Of a stretch of DNA of 64,000 nt, positions 41,964 through 48,863 are shown piece by piece. The position numbers and the translations under genes are program-made. Source of the stretch: Natronobeatus ordinarius (lineage in GTDB: Archaea; Halobacteriota; Halobacteria; Halobacteriales; Natrialbaceae); contig NZ_CP101456.1 in NCBI RefSeq assembly GCF_024362485.1, forward strand, positions 1,178,001 to 1,242,000. The letters run 5' to 3'. Position 1 is the stretch's first letter; every line of letters starts with the position of its first letter. Under the pieces are notes generated by a model. That model did not search any database and was not told where the DNA came from. It was given only the letters and a program-made list of their open reading frames with translations.

Positions 41964-42895
41964 TGACCGACCCGTCCACGGCCGAACCGACACGCGAGAC
42001 GGACAACGTGGTGATGGCAGGCGACGACGGACCACGGCCCCACGACCATGCCACCGCGCGGACGCAGGGGGACGTCGACGACGACCTCGAGTCGGTGACG
42101 AACGGCGACACTGTGGTCGGACTGGACGTCGGGACGGACTACACGAAAGCCGTCGTTGTGCGGGACCGACAGCTCGTTTCCACGGCCGAACGACAGACCG
42201 GCTTCGATCTCCAGGCTGCCGCCAGCGACACGATCTCGGACGCGTTCGCGGCGCTGGACGAGGAGGGTGCCGAGGACGCCGCCCTGGACGTCCCCGTCGC
42301 GTCGCTCGATGCCGTGGGGACGCCCGCGATCGATCACGTGGTCGAGCCGAACGACGCGGTCGCAGCAGCCGTCGACCAGCTCGACCTCGACGTTCGGTAC
42401 GTGCTCTTGATGGGGGCGAAGAACGTCACGGCGTACCGTCTCGCTGCCGACGGCACTGTCGACCGGACGGTCGAAAACGGCAAATGCGCGGCTGGCGTCG
42501 GCCGGTTCATCGACGACCTTCCGAAGTACCTCGACCGTGACCTCGACACCCTGATCGAGGACGCCAGGACCGTCGAAGGTGGCGCTGACGAGGTGAACGC
42601 CCAGTGTTCGGTGTTTGCCGAATCCGAGGTGATCAGTCTCGTTCACGACGGAGTTCCGCCGGCGAAAATCGTCCGGACCATCGTCGACTCGATCGCTCGT
42701 CGAAACGCTGCGCTCCTCCGTCGAGTCAAGGCCGAAGACCGCGTGCTGGTGATCGGCGGCGTGGGGCGGAACGCGGCGTTCATCGACGCGCTCTCACGGG
42801 AGATCGAACCCACCGTCCTGACGCCGGCACACCCGGCGTACGTCCCGGCGTTCGGGGCCACGCTCGTGGCATACGAGGTGTCGGCCGATGAGTGA
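41963..42895 (+). CDS. ASKHA ATPase (BadG/BcrD-like), degenerate phosphate-2 motif
   Basis: A 310-residue reductase-activating ATPase. Phosphate-1 loop VVGLDVGTDYTKAVVV (about 51-66), cluster cysteines Cys175 (GKCAAGVGRF) and Cys215 (NAQCSVFAESEV) and the adenosine loop VLVIGGVGRNAAF are all present. The phosphate-2 segment, normally D-x-GGQD, reads LLMGAKNV here (about 148-155), so ATP hydrolysis at this subunit is doubtful while cluster bridging remains possible. An N-terminal acidic extension of ~45 residues is unusual. The ATG start overlaps the previous stop (TGATG), and the gene overlaps the next by 8 bases. Confidence 0.82.
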   Translation: MTDPSTAEPTRETDNVVMAGDDGPRPHDHATARTQGDVDDDLESVTNGDTVVGLDVGTDYTKAVVVRDRQLVSTAERQTGFDLQAAASDTISDAFAALDEEGAEDAALDVPVASLDAVGTPAIDHVVEPNDAVAAAVDQLDLDVRYVLLMGAKNVTAYRLAADGTVDRTVENGKCAAGVGRFIDDLPKYLDRDLDTLIEDARTVEGGADEVNAQCSVFAESEVISLVHDGVPPAKIVRTIVDSIARRNAALLRRVKAEDRVLVIGGVGRNAAFIDALSREIEPTVLTPAHPAYVPAFGATLVAYEVSADE

Positions 42896-43835
42896 CGCCG
42901 CGACCGTCGATGGCGAGCCCCGGTCTGTCGCAGGGGTCGACGGACTCTGGTACGATCACTCGCCCCATGGCCGCGAGCCGTGGGAGTGGCCGACGTCCGT
43001 CTGGGTCCGGGACGACCACTGGTCCGACGATGGCGTGCTCACGATGGGCATCGACGTCGGCTCGACGAGTTCGCAGGTCGTCCTCATGGTCGATCGCGAA
43101 CTCGTCGCCTACAGTACCGTGCGAACGATGGGCACCCCCAACGAGAGTGCCGACCGGGCGCTCGAGGCGATCGCGGACCGGGCCGACGAGTTCGACGTCG
43201 ACGGGATCGACTTCACCGTCGGGACGGGGTACGGCCGCGTCTCTCTCGACGTCGACGAGACGTTGACCGAGATTACGTGCCACGGCAAGGGGGCAAACTA
43301 CCTCTACGGGGGCGACGTGCGAACGGTCCTCGACATGGGCGGCCAGGACCTCAAGACCATCCAGATCGACGAGAAGGGGAAAGTCGAGGACTTCCTCATG
43401 AACGATAAGTGCGCCGCCGGAACGGGCCGCGGCCTCGAGTCGATGGCCGAACTGCTCGAGGTCGACCTGACCGAGCTTGGGCCGCTGTCGCTGTCGCTCG
43501 AGGACAGTCCAGAGCCCGTCCACAGCACGTGCGTCGTGTTCGCGAGAGACGAGGTGACCGACCGCTTACGCGACGGCTGGTCCGTCGAAGCGGTCGCCGC
43601 CGCCTATCACGAGGCGGTCATCGACAACATCGTGACGCTGATCGAACGCGTCGGCGTCGAACCCGAGTTCGCGATCACGGGCGGCATCGCGAAGAATCCC
43701 GGCATCGTCACGCGTCTCGAGGATACCCTGGGCGTCGAGGCGATAACGCCTGCCTTCGACACCCAGATCGCCGGCGCGACCGGCGCCGCCTTCTTCGGCG
43801 CTGGCCTCTACGAACAGCAGGGTGAGTCGACGTGA
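42888..43835 (+). CDS. ASKHA ATPase (BadF/BcrA-like), canonical motifs
   Basis: A 315-residue ATPase that should drive low-potential electrons into the reductase. Phosphate-1 MGIDVGSTSSQVVLMV (about 53-68), phosphate-2 LDMGGQDLKTI (148-158), cluster Cys175 (DKCAAGTGR) and Cys215 (HSTCVVFARDEV), and adenosine EFAITGGIAKNPG are all intact; Cys131 (EITCHGKGA) is extra. An N-terminal tail of ~45 residues with several Trp precedes the fold. With the degenerate partner it would form an A/D-type heterodimer bridging one [4Fe-4S] cluster. Confidence 0.87.
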   Translation: MSDAATVDGEPRSVAGVDGLWYDHSPHGREPWEWPTSVWVRDDHWSDDGVLTMGIDVGSTSSQVVLMVDRELVAYSTVRTMGTPNESADRALEAIADRADEFDVDGIDFTVGTGYGRVSLDVDETLTEITCHGKGANYLYGGDVRTVLDMGGQDLKTIQIDEKGKVEDFLMNDKCAAGTGRGLESMAELLEVDLTELGPLSLSLEDSPEPVHSTCVVFARDEVTDRLRDGWSVEAVAAAYHEAVIDNIVTLIERVGVEPEFAITGGIAKNPGIVTRLEDTLGVEAITPAFDTQIAGATGAAFFGAGLYEQQGEST

Positions 43836-43847
43836 GCCGATCGCGAG

Positions 43848-44123
43848 GTGATTGCCGTGGATGAGTCTGCCGTTCGAGCGTTCCTGGGGATCGACGACGA
43901 GTGGGAGATCCGGTTCATTGCGGACGAGCACCGTGCTCGACGGCTGGCGGCCGACTATCGGCGAGCGGGCTTTGACGTCCGATACCACTCGATCACGGAC
44001 GATGGCACCGACTGTTCGACCTGCCTCGAGGAGTCGGTCGTCGTGGTAACGAGACGCGCGGATTCGGGTTCCTCGAGCAGTGACGCGTCGACAAGTGCGG
44101 ATAGCAGGCTCGTCTACGACTGA
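43848..44123 (+). CDS. Small CxxC protein of the reductase operon
   Basis: A 91-residue product with a GTG start at 43848, only 13 bases after the ATPase stop. The first 70 residues look folded (VRAFLGIDDEWEIRFIADEH..., ARRLAADYRRAGFDVRYHS) and carry Cys56 and Cys59 (DCSTC). The tail is Ser-rich and probably disordered. I do not recognise the family. The CxxC and position suggest a redox or Fe-S accessory to the reductase, by inference only. An in-frame GTG at 43857 is an alternative start. Confidence 0.55.
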   Translation: MIAVDESAVRAFLGIDDEWEIRFIADEHRARRLAADYRRAGFDVRYHSITDDGTDCSTCLEESVVVVTRRADSGSSSSDASTSADSRLVYD

Positions 44124-44159
44124 CGGCGACGGAGGCTGTCGACGGCCACGGCCGTTGCT

Positions 44160-44180
44160 GTGACCTGCATTTCAGGTCAC
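44160..44180. terminator. Hairpin between convergent reductase and ABC operons
   Basis: GTGACCTG - CATTT - CAGGTCAC, an 8-bp perfect stem with 5-base loop, in the gap between the two convergent operons. A bidirectional terminator is plausible, but no long T-run follows. Confidence 0.4.
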
Positions 44181-44223
44181 GCTGGGACGACGGCTACAAT
44201 CCACATCCCCGTGTCTGAGAACG

Positions 44224-45039
44224 TTACTCGACCAGCGGCGGATCCGCTCGGTCGGCGTCGGCCGTCGTCGGACGGTGACCGACCGATTCGGGAATAATGT
44301 AGCGGTGAGGTCCGTTGCGCTCGACGCGGACGGTGACGTCGTAGACGGGTTCGATGTGCTCTGCACGGAGGACGTCGACGCCACCGGCGGCGTGGACGGC
44401 CCCCTCTCGATTGAGCAGGAGGACCTTGTCGGCGTATCTGGCTGCGAGGTTCAGGTCGTGGATAACGACGATCACGGAGACGCCATCGTCCGTCTGCTGG
44501 CTCGCGATGTCGAGCACCTGTAACTGATGTTTGAGGTCGAGGTTGCTCGTCGGTTCGTCGAGCAACAACACCTCTGGGTCCTGTGCGAGCGCCCTGGCCA
44601 TGGCGACTTTCTGTCGTTGCCCGCCGCTGAGGCCGCTGAAATCGCGGTTCGCAACGCCAGCGAGTTCGAGTTCCTCGAGGACGTCCCAGACGAGTTCGAG
44701 GTCTTCGTCTGAGGGGTTCCAGTCCATGTATGGTTTTCTCCCCATCAGTACGACGTCGAAGACGGTCGTCGGGAACCGTTCGCCCCGCTCCTGTGGAACG
44801 TAGCCGAGCGTTTGGGCTCGCTCCGTTCGCGACAGGTCACAGACGGCGCTGTCCTCGAGGAAGACGGTCCCGGAATCGGGAGTCAGGATCCGGTTGATAC
44901 AGCGGACGAGTGTGCTCTTCCCCGCCCCGTTCGGGCCCACGATGGCGACGAACTGTCCGGCGTCAACGGAAACCGACACGCCGGTGAGCGCTTCGACGCT
45001 CCCGTACGTGAACGATACGTCGTTGACTTCGAGTTTCAT
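44224..45039 (-). CDS. Siderophore/cobalamin-type ABC ATPase
   Basis: A 271-residue FecE/BtuD-type ATPase. Walker A GPNGAGKSTL (about 35-44), Q-loop YVPQERGERFPTTVFDVVLMGR, signature FSGLSGGQRQKV, Walker B VLLLDEPTSNLDL and switch His in VVIHDLNLAARYAD are all present. It energises the FecCD-type permease upstream in the operon. The C-terminal ~25 residues are an extra charged tail. The ATG at 45039 has aggagg just before it. Likely cargo is an Fe-siderophore or a corrinoid. Placement face to face with the reductase operon may hint at supplying its Fe or cofactor. Confidence 0.88.
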   Translation of the reverse strand: MKLEVNDVSFTYGSVEALTGVSVSVDAGQFVAIVGPNGAGKSTLVRCINRILTPDSGTVFLEDSAVCDLSRTERAQTLGYVPQERGERFPTTVFDVVLMGRKPYMDWNPSDEDLELVWDVLEELELAGVANRDFSGLSGGQRQKVAMARALAQDPEVLLLDEPTSNLDLKHQLQVLDIASQQTDDGVSVIVVIHDLNLAARYADKVLLLNREGAVHAAGGVDVLRAEHIEPVYDVTVRVERNGPHRYIIPESVGHRPTTADADRADPPLVE

Positions 45040-45248
45040 AGGTGGCCTCCTCTAGTACTCCGCCAAGCGTCGATTGCGGGGTCGAACCGGCCTTCGGCGA
45101 CGGGTTCGACCCTGCAGAGCAGGCTTGCCAAAGCACTAGACGACCCGCCGACGATCGGTGTCGCGTCGTGATCGTGGGCAGTATGCATCGGTTCTCGCGC
45201 TCTGTACGGTCTATTCGGTTCGTCCGATCTCGTGTGTGTCTCGCTCAT
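45036..45248 (-). CDS. Possible 70-residue linker protein in the ABC operon
   Basis: A frame that starts 3 bases after the permease stop and ends in an ATGA overlap with the ATPase start, as an operon gene would. The product (MSETHTRSDEPNRPYRAREP...) has a His/Asp-rich HTAHDHD stretch, but no recognised fold and an atypical composition. The underlying DNA contains an inverted repeat (GGTCGAACC...GGTTCGACC, near 45080-45113), so it could instead be a structured intercistronic spacer. Confidence 0.3.
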   Translation of the reverse strand: MSETHTRSDEPNRPYRAREPMHTAHDHDATPIVGGSSSALASLLCRVEPVAEGRFDPAIDAWRSTRGGHL

Positions 45249-45250
45249 AG

Positions 45251-46375
45251 TTACCAGTATTCGCGTTGTCGGCTGAGGATCAGATACAAGAATAGCGGAA
45301 CGCCCACGAACGACGTGACGATGCCCACTGGAAGGACTTCGGGGGCGATGACGAGTCGGCCCACTGCGTCCGCGCTAACGAGTAAGATCGCTCCGAGCAG
45401 GACTGCGGCCGGAATCAGATAGCGGTGGTCGCTACCGAGGATCATCCTGGCGAGGTGGGGGGCGACCAGCCCGACGAACCCGATCGTTCCGAGGAACGCG
45501 ACGGTGACGCCGGTGATCAGGGACGCGACGATCATCCCCAGTTCGCGGATGCGTTCTACCTGGACGCCGAGACTGGTCGCGACGTCCTCGCCCTGGAGCA
45601 AGGCGTTGAAGTCCCAGGACCATCGGAGCGCGACGATCGCCAGTGGAATCGTCGTCATCGCGACGATCGGGAGGTTGTCCCAGCTCGCTCGGGAGAGGCT
45701 GCCGAACATCCAGTAGACGACGGAGGCGACTTCCTCGTCCGAGCCCAGGTACTGGAGCAGCGAGGTCGACGCCGAGAAAAAGTACGACATCGCGATCCCG
45801 GCTAAAATCATGGTCGCAGACGAGGCGTTCTTGAGTCGAACCAGCGCGAGGATGGCGATCGCGGGAACGAGCGAGAACACGAAGGCGTTGAGAGCGACCA
45901 TCCAGCGACCGGGGACGACCGAGGCGCCGGTCACGCCGACGCCGAGAACGATGGCGAGTGACGCACCGAACCCCGCCCCGCTGCCGATCCCGAGCGTGTA
46001 GGGGCTGGCGAGGGGATTCTTCAGCAGCGCCTGGAGCAACACGCCGGCCAGGGCGAGTCCACCGCCGGCCACCATCGCCATGAGTACCCGGGGGAGCCGG
46101 AGCTCGAGGATAATCATCGTCGCCGTTTCACCCGGAGCGTACGCCGACGTGTACACGGAGAGGAAGAGCCCGACGACGTCCCAGTGGTCGACCGTTGCGG
46201 CGCCGATCGTTAGCGACACGGTGCCAACAACTGTCAGGGATCCCGCGAGCAACCCGATGACGAGTAGCTTCCGTCGTACCGAGTCGACGTACGCCGCTCG
46301 ATCGCCCTCGAGGCCGTCGTCGCCAGAGTGGACGCCCTTTCGGGCGGGGCGCGATTCGTCCGTTCGGACCGTCAT
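45251..46375 (-). CDS. FecCD/BtuC-type ABC permease
   Basis: A 374-residue iron-chelate/cobalamin permease with about 10 helices. Family features: LELRLPRVLMAMVAGGGLALAG (about 87-108), NPLASPYTLGIGSGAGFGA, the coupling loop LGVQVERIRELGM, and FVGLVAPHLARMILGSDHRYLIP near the C-terminus. It forms a homodimer channel served by the ATPase downstream. The ATG at 46375 overlaps the binding-protein stop by 4 bases; an upstream 16-residue extension is dropped. Confidence 0.9.
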   Translation of the reverse strand: MTVRTDESRPARKGVHSGDDGLEGDRAAYVDSVRRKLLVIGLLAGSLTVVGTVSLTIGAATVDHWDVVGLFLSVYTSAYAPGETATMIILELRLPRVLMAMVAGGGLALAGVLLQALLKNPLASPYTLGIGSGAGFGASLAIVLGVGVTGASVVPGRWMVALNAFVFSLVPAIAILALVRLKNASSATMILAGIAMSYFFSASTSLLQYLGSDEEVASVVYWMFGSLSRASWDNLPIVAMTTIPLAIVALRWSWDFNALLQGEDVATSLGVQVERIRELGMIVASLITGVTVAFLGTIGFVGLVAPHLARMILGSDHRYLIPAAVLLGAILLVSADAVGRLVIAPEVLPVGIVTSFVGVPLFLYLILSRQREYW

Positions 46376-47514
46376 AGGTACGCCGGCGCCAGGTAGACGC
46401 CCCGATGTGGGACGCCGAGCCACTCTTCGAGGTACTCGCGGTGGACCGACACTGGATCGAGGTCGTCGAACCGGTCGGGGTGAAACAGCTTCGCCAGATA
46501 GAGGACGCCGAGCCAGGCCTTCTCGCCTCGGAGTGTCTTGAACTCGACCGTGTGCACCTCGTCGGTCTGGACGGCACTGAGGTGTTCGGTTCCACTGCGC
46601 TGCATGAACTCCTCGCGGAGGGCGAGTGCGTCAGCCGGGTCGTCGACTTCGTACCCCGTCGTGACCGGCGGGCCGCCGGAGTCGTCGATCAGAACGAATT
46701 CGGGGTCCTGCTCGATGACGTACTCGCGGTCGAGCGTCTTCGTCGTACCGATGCGCAGCTCGTGGAGGTCGTCGACTACCGACTCGAGGAGATTCCGACC
46801 ACCTGCGATGTGGACCGTGCCAGCGTACACGCCCTCCCAATCGCCGTGTTGATTCTCACAGTAGACGAGCGGCCGGTCGGTCGCGGGAATCTCCTCGAGC
46901 CGGTTCTTGACCTGGTGTACCTGCGTGTGTGTCCACTCGAGGAAGTCGTCGAGTTCGTCCGCCTTCCCGACCAGCTGTCCGAACAGTCGTGCGCCATCTA
47001 ACTGTAGGCCGTCGAGTTCGATCGCGACGACGTCGATGTCGAACGGCTCCAGTTTCGACGCGAGGGCGTCGATTTCCTCTCTGGCTCCTTCACCGGTCCA
47101 GCGAGTCACGAGAACTTCTGGATCGAGCTCGATAATCTGCTCGACGTTCGGGTCCCGCCACCAGCCTGCACCCGGCTTGTCGGCGAGCGACGGGAACTCC
47201 TCCGTTTCACCGGTCGTCGCGAGCACACGGTCCTCGATTCCCAGCAGCGTCGCCGCCCAGTACAGGCGAGTGTTCAACAGGACTAACTCCTCGACCGGCT
47301 GTGAGACTGTGACCGTCCGTCCAACGTGATCGGTCACGGTGATCGTCTCGTGGCTAGCCGTCCGTGACTCGTCAGCCGCGTCGTCGAGCCCGACACAACC
47401 GGCGATACCGATTCCCGCACCGAGCGTTGCACCACCAGTCGCGAGCAACCGGCGGCGCGTCACTGTTGGTTGCTCGACTCGCTGCTCGCCAGCGTCGTTC
47501 GTCTCTGGATCCAT
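46372..47514 (-). CDS. Siderophore/cobalamin-type binding lipoprotein
   Basis: A 380-residue extracellular receptor of the FepB/BtuF class. Tat signal TRRRLLATGGA and lipobox IAGC (about residues 37-40) show export and lipid anchoring. The two-lobed fold joined by a long helix is suggested by VTDHVGRTVTVSQPVEELVLL, PNVEQIIELDPEVLV and VYAGTVHIAGGRNLLE. It is the first gene of the importer operon (binding protein, permease, small ORF, ATPase). I find no iron-box-like palindrome in front of it, in contrast to the ATPase at 52002, so iron control is uncertain. The ligand is unknown. Confidence 0.87.
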   Translation of the reverse strand: MDPETNDAGEQRVEQPTVTRRRLLATGGATLGAGIGIAGCVGLDDAADESRTASHETITVTDHVGRTVTVSQPVEELVLLNTRLYWAATLLGIEDRVLATTGETEEFPSLADKPGAGWWRDPNVEQIIELDPEVLVTRWTGEGAREEIDALASKLEPFDIDVVAIELDGLQLDGARLFGQLVGKADELDDFLEWTHTQVHQVKNRLEEIPATDRPLVYCENQHGDWEGVYAGTVHIAGGRNLLESVVDDLHELRIGTTKTLDREYVIEQDPEFVLIDDSGGPPVTTGYEVDDPADALALREEFMQRSGTEHLSAVQTDEVHTVEFKTLRGEKAWLGVLYLAKLFHPDRFDDLDPVSVHREYLEEWLGVPHRGVYLAPAYL

Positions 47515-47815
47515 CCCAAGAAGACCATCTTGGCAATCAGCTAAGGTGGTTGTAGTTCAAACGTTGTAAGAATACCCCGCGTGGCAACTAGTATGCAGAT
47601 CGAACGTTCTGCTATCCCGGCTTTGATCGGCTCTCGAAACGGTTGCCTCTGACGAACCGATCGTGGCCGCGAGCCGAACTCGTGAGTTCGACTCCAGTTT
47701 CGATTCAAACCGCAAGTCGCGTCGCGTTCGAGAGCCCCAGTGCTCGTCTGCGACCGCGATCTCGTGCAGGGAGACGCCGTAACGGACTTCTGTACTCGGC
47801 TCAGAATTGGGTGTA
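47515..47815. other. Divergent promoter region
   Basis: About 300 bases between the divergent ABC binding-protein and rhodanese genes. A patch at about 47545-47575 (gtagttcaaacgttgtaag) is the only A/T-richer part and likely holds the importer's promoter. No credible gene. Confidence 0.45.
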
Positions 47816-48187
47816 ATGAGCAAGATCAGTCCACCGGACGTCGACGAGAAGCTGTCGAACGGCGAGGCACTGTTCGTCCTCGACGTGCGACCCCGTCAGG
47901 CCTACCAGCGAGGCCACATCGAGGGGAGCCACAACGTCCCCGTCTACGACGACCTGCGCCGCGGCGACGTCGACGCCCTCCGCGACCGCCTCGAGGAGAT
48001 CCCCGCGGACGTCCCGGTCGTGACGGTCTGTAAGGCCGGCGTCGTGGCGCGACGGGCGACGGCAACCCTCGAGGAGGAGGGCTACGACGCGACGACGCTC
48101 GCCGGGGGCATGCGGGGCTGGAACGGCTATCGGAACGGGACGATCGGCTACCGCATTTCGTCGGTGCTCCGTCGACTGGTTCCCTGA
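47816..48187 (+). CDS. Single-domain rhodanese-like sulfurtransferase
   Basis: A 123-residue rhodanese domain. Active-site Cys is in VVTVCKAGVVARRA (about residue 68); DVRPRQAYQRGHIEGSHNVP and LAGGMRGWNGYRNG are typical. It transfers sulfane sulfur from a donor to thiol acceptors; its natural partner is unknown. The active loop CKAGVVA has the six-residue form of genuine sulfurtransferases. ATG at 47816. A short arginine-rich tail (SSVLRRLVP) ends the chain. Confidence 0.88.
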   Translation: MSKISPPDVDEKLSNGEALFVLDVRPRQAYQRGHIEGSHNVPVYDDLRRGDVDALRDRLEEIPADVPVVTVCKAGVVARRATATLEEEGYDATTLAGGMRGWNGYRNGTIGYRISSVLRRLVP

Positions 48188-48314
48188 ACGGGCTCGAGCC
48201 GGGTCGTCGCTCCGTCCGGAGGTTCAAGTGTGAACGGGCGGCCAGAGCCGTCGATGGACGCCGAACCGACGCTCGAGGCCGCACCGACCGCGACCGGTCG
48301 CCCCACGCGAGGCG

Positions 48315-48854
48315 ATGGGACATAGAGCGCTCGTCGCCTACCGGCGACCCGACTACCTCTACGACGTCCGGTACAGCCACTGGGGCGGCGACGGGCTCGC
48401 CCTCGTCGACGAGCTCTCCCGGGACGCGCCGCTGGCCCGCGGGGCCGTCGATTCGTCGCTGCTCGCCGACGCCGTCGCCCTCGAGCGCGTGCTCACCGAC
48501 TACCTCGATCCGTGCGTCTACGAGGCGCTCTACCTCGTCTCGCCCGAGTTCGCAGTGACCGCCTACCGCGTCTGCTGGCTCGAGTGGAGTGACGGCCGCG
48601 AGTCCGGGCGGGGCGCGATCGTCGCCACGGCACCCGGCGAGCGCGACCGCGAGGTCCGGACCTGGTTTCGCGCGATCAAGACCACGCTCGCCGACGTCGT
48701 GGCGATGGGCATCTTCCCGAGGCGGGCCGCGAGTTCGTACCTCGAGGCGCGCGTCTACGAGGACGAGGATGGACACGTCTACACCTATGGCGACGCAGCC
48801 GACGGAGTCCGTCACGACGCGGCCGTCGACCGATGGTTCGAAGAGCAGGGGTGA
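48315..48854 (+). CDS. Conserved haloarchaeal protein (DUF6735-like)
   Basis: A 179-residue protein starting MGHRALVAYRRPDYLYDVRYSHWGG, a beginning I associate from memory with the haloarchaeal DUF6735 family. It has no catalytic motif I recognise. Conserved aromatic residues and an Arg/Asp-rich C-terminus are visible. Function unknown. It converges with the MutS2-like gene, ending about 10 bases apart. Confidence 0.7.
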   Translation: MGHRALVAYRRPDYLYDVRYSHWGGDGLALVDELSRDAPLARGAVDSSLLADAVALERVLTDYLDPCVYEALYLVSPEFAVTAYRVCWLEWSDGRESGRGAIVATAPGERDREVRTWFRAIKTTLADVVAMGIFPRRAASSYLEARVYEDEDGHVYTYGDAADGVRHDAAVDRWFEEQG

Positions 48855-48863
48855 TCGGCGGTC

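Noticed and set aside
47557..47823. 88-codon minus-strand frame upstream of the rhodanese gene
   Set aside because: Sits in the divergent promoter region, lacks a ribosome site and haloarchaeal composition.
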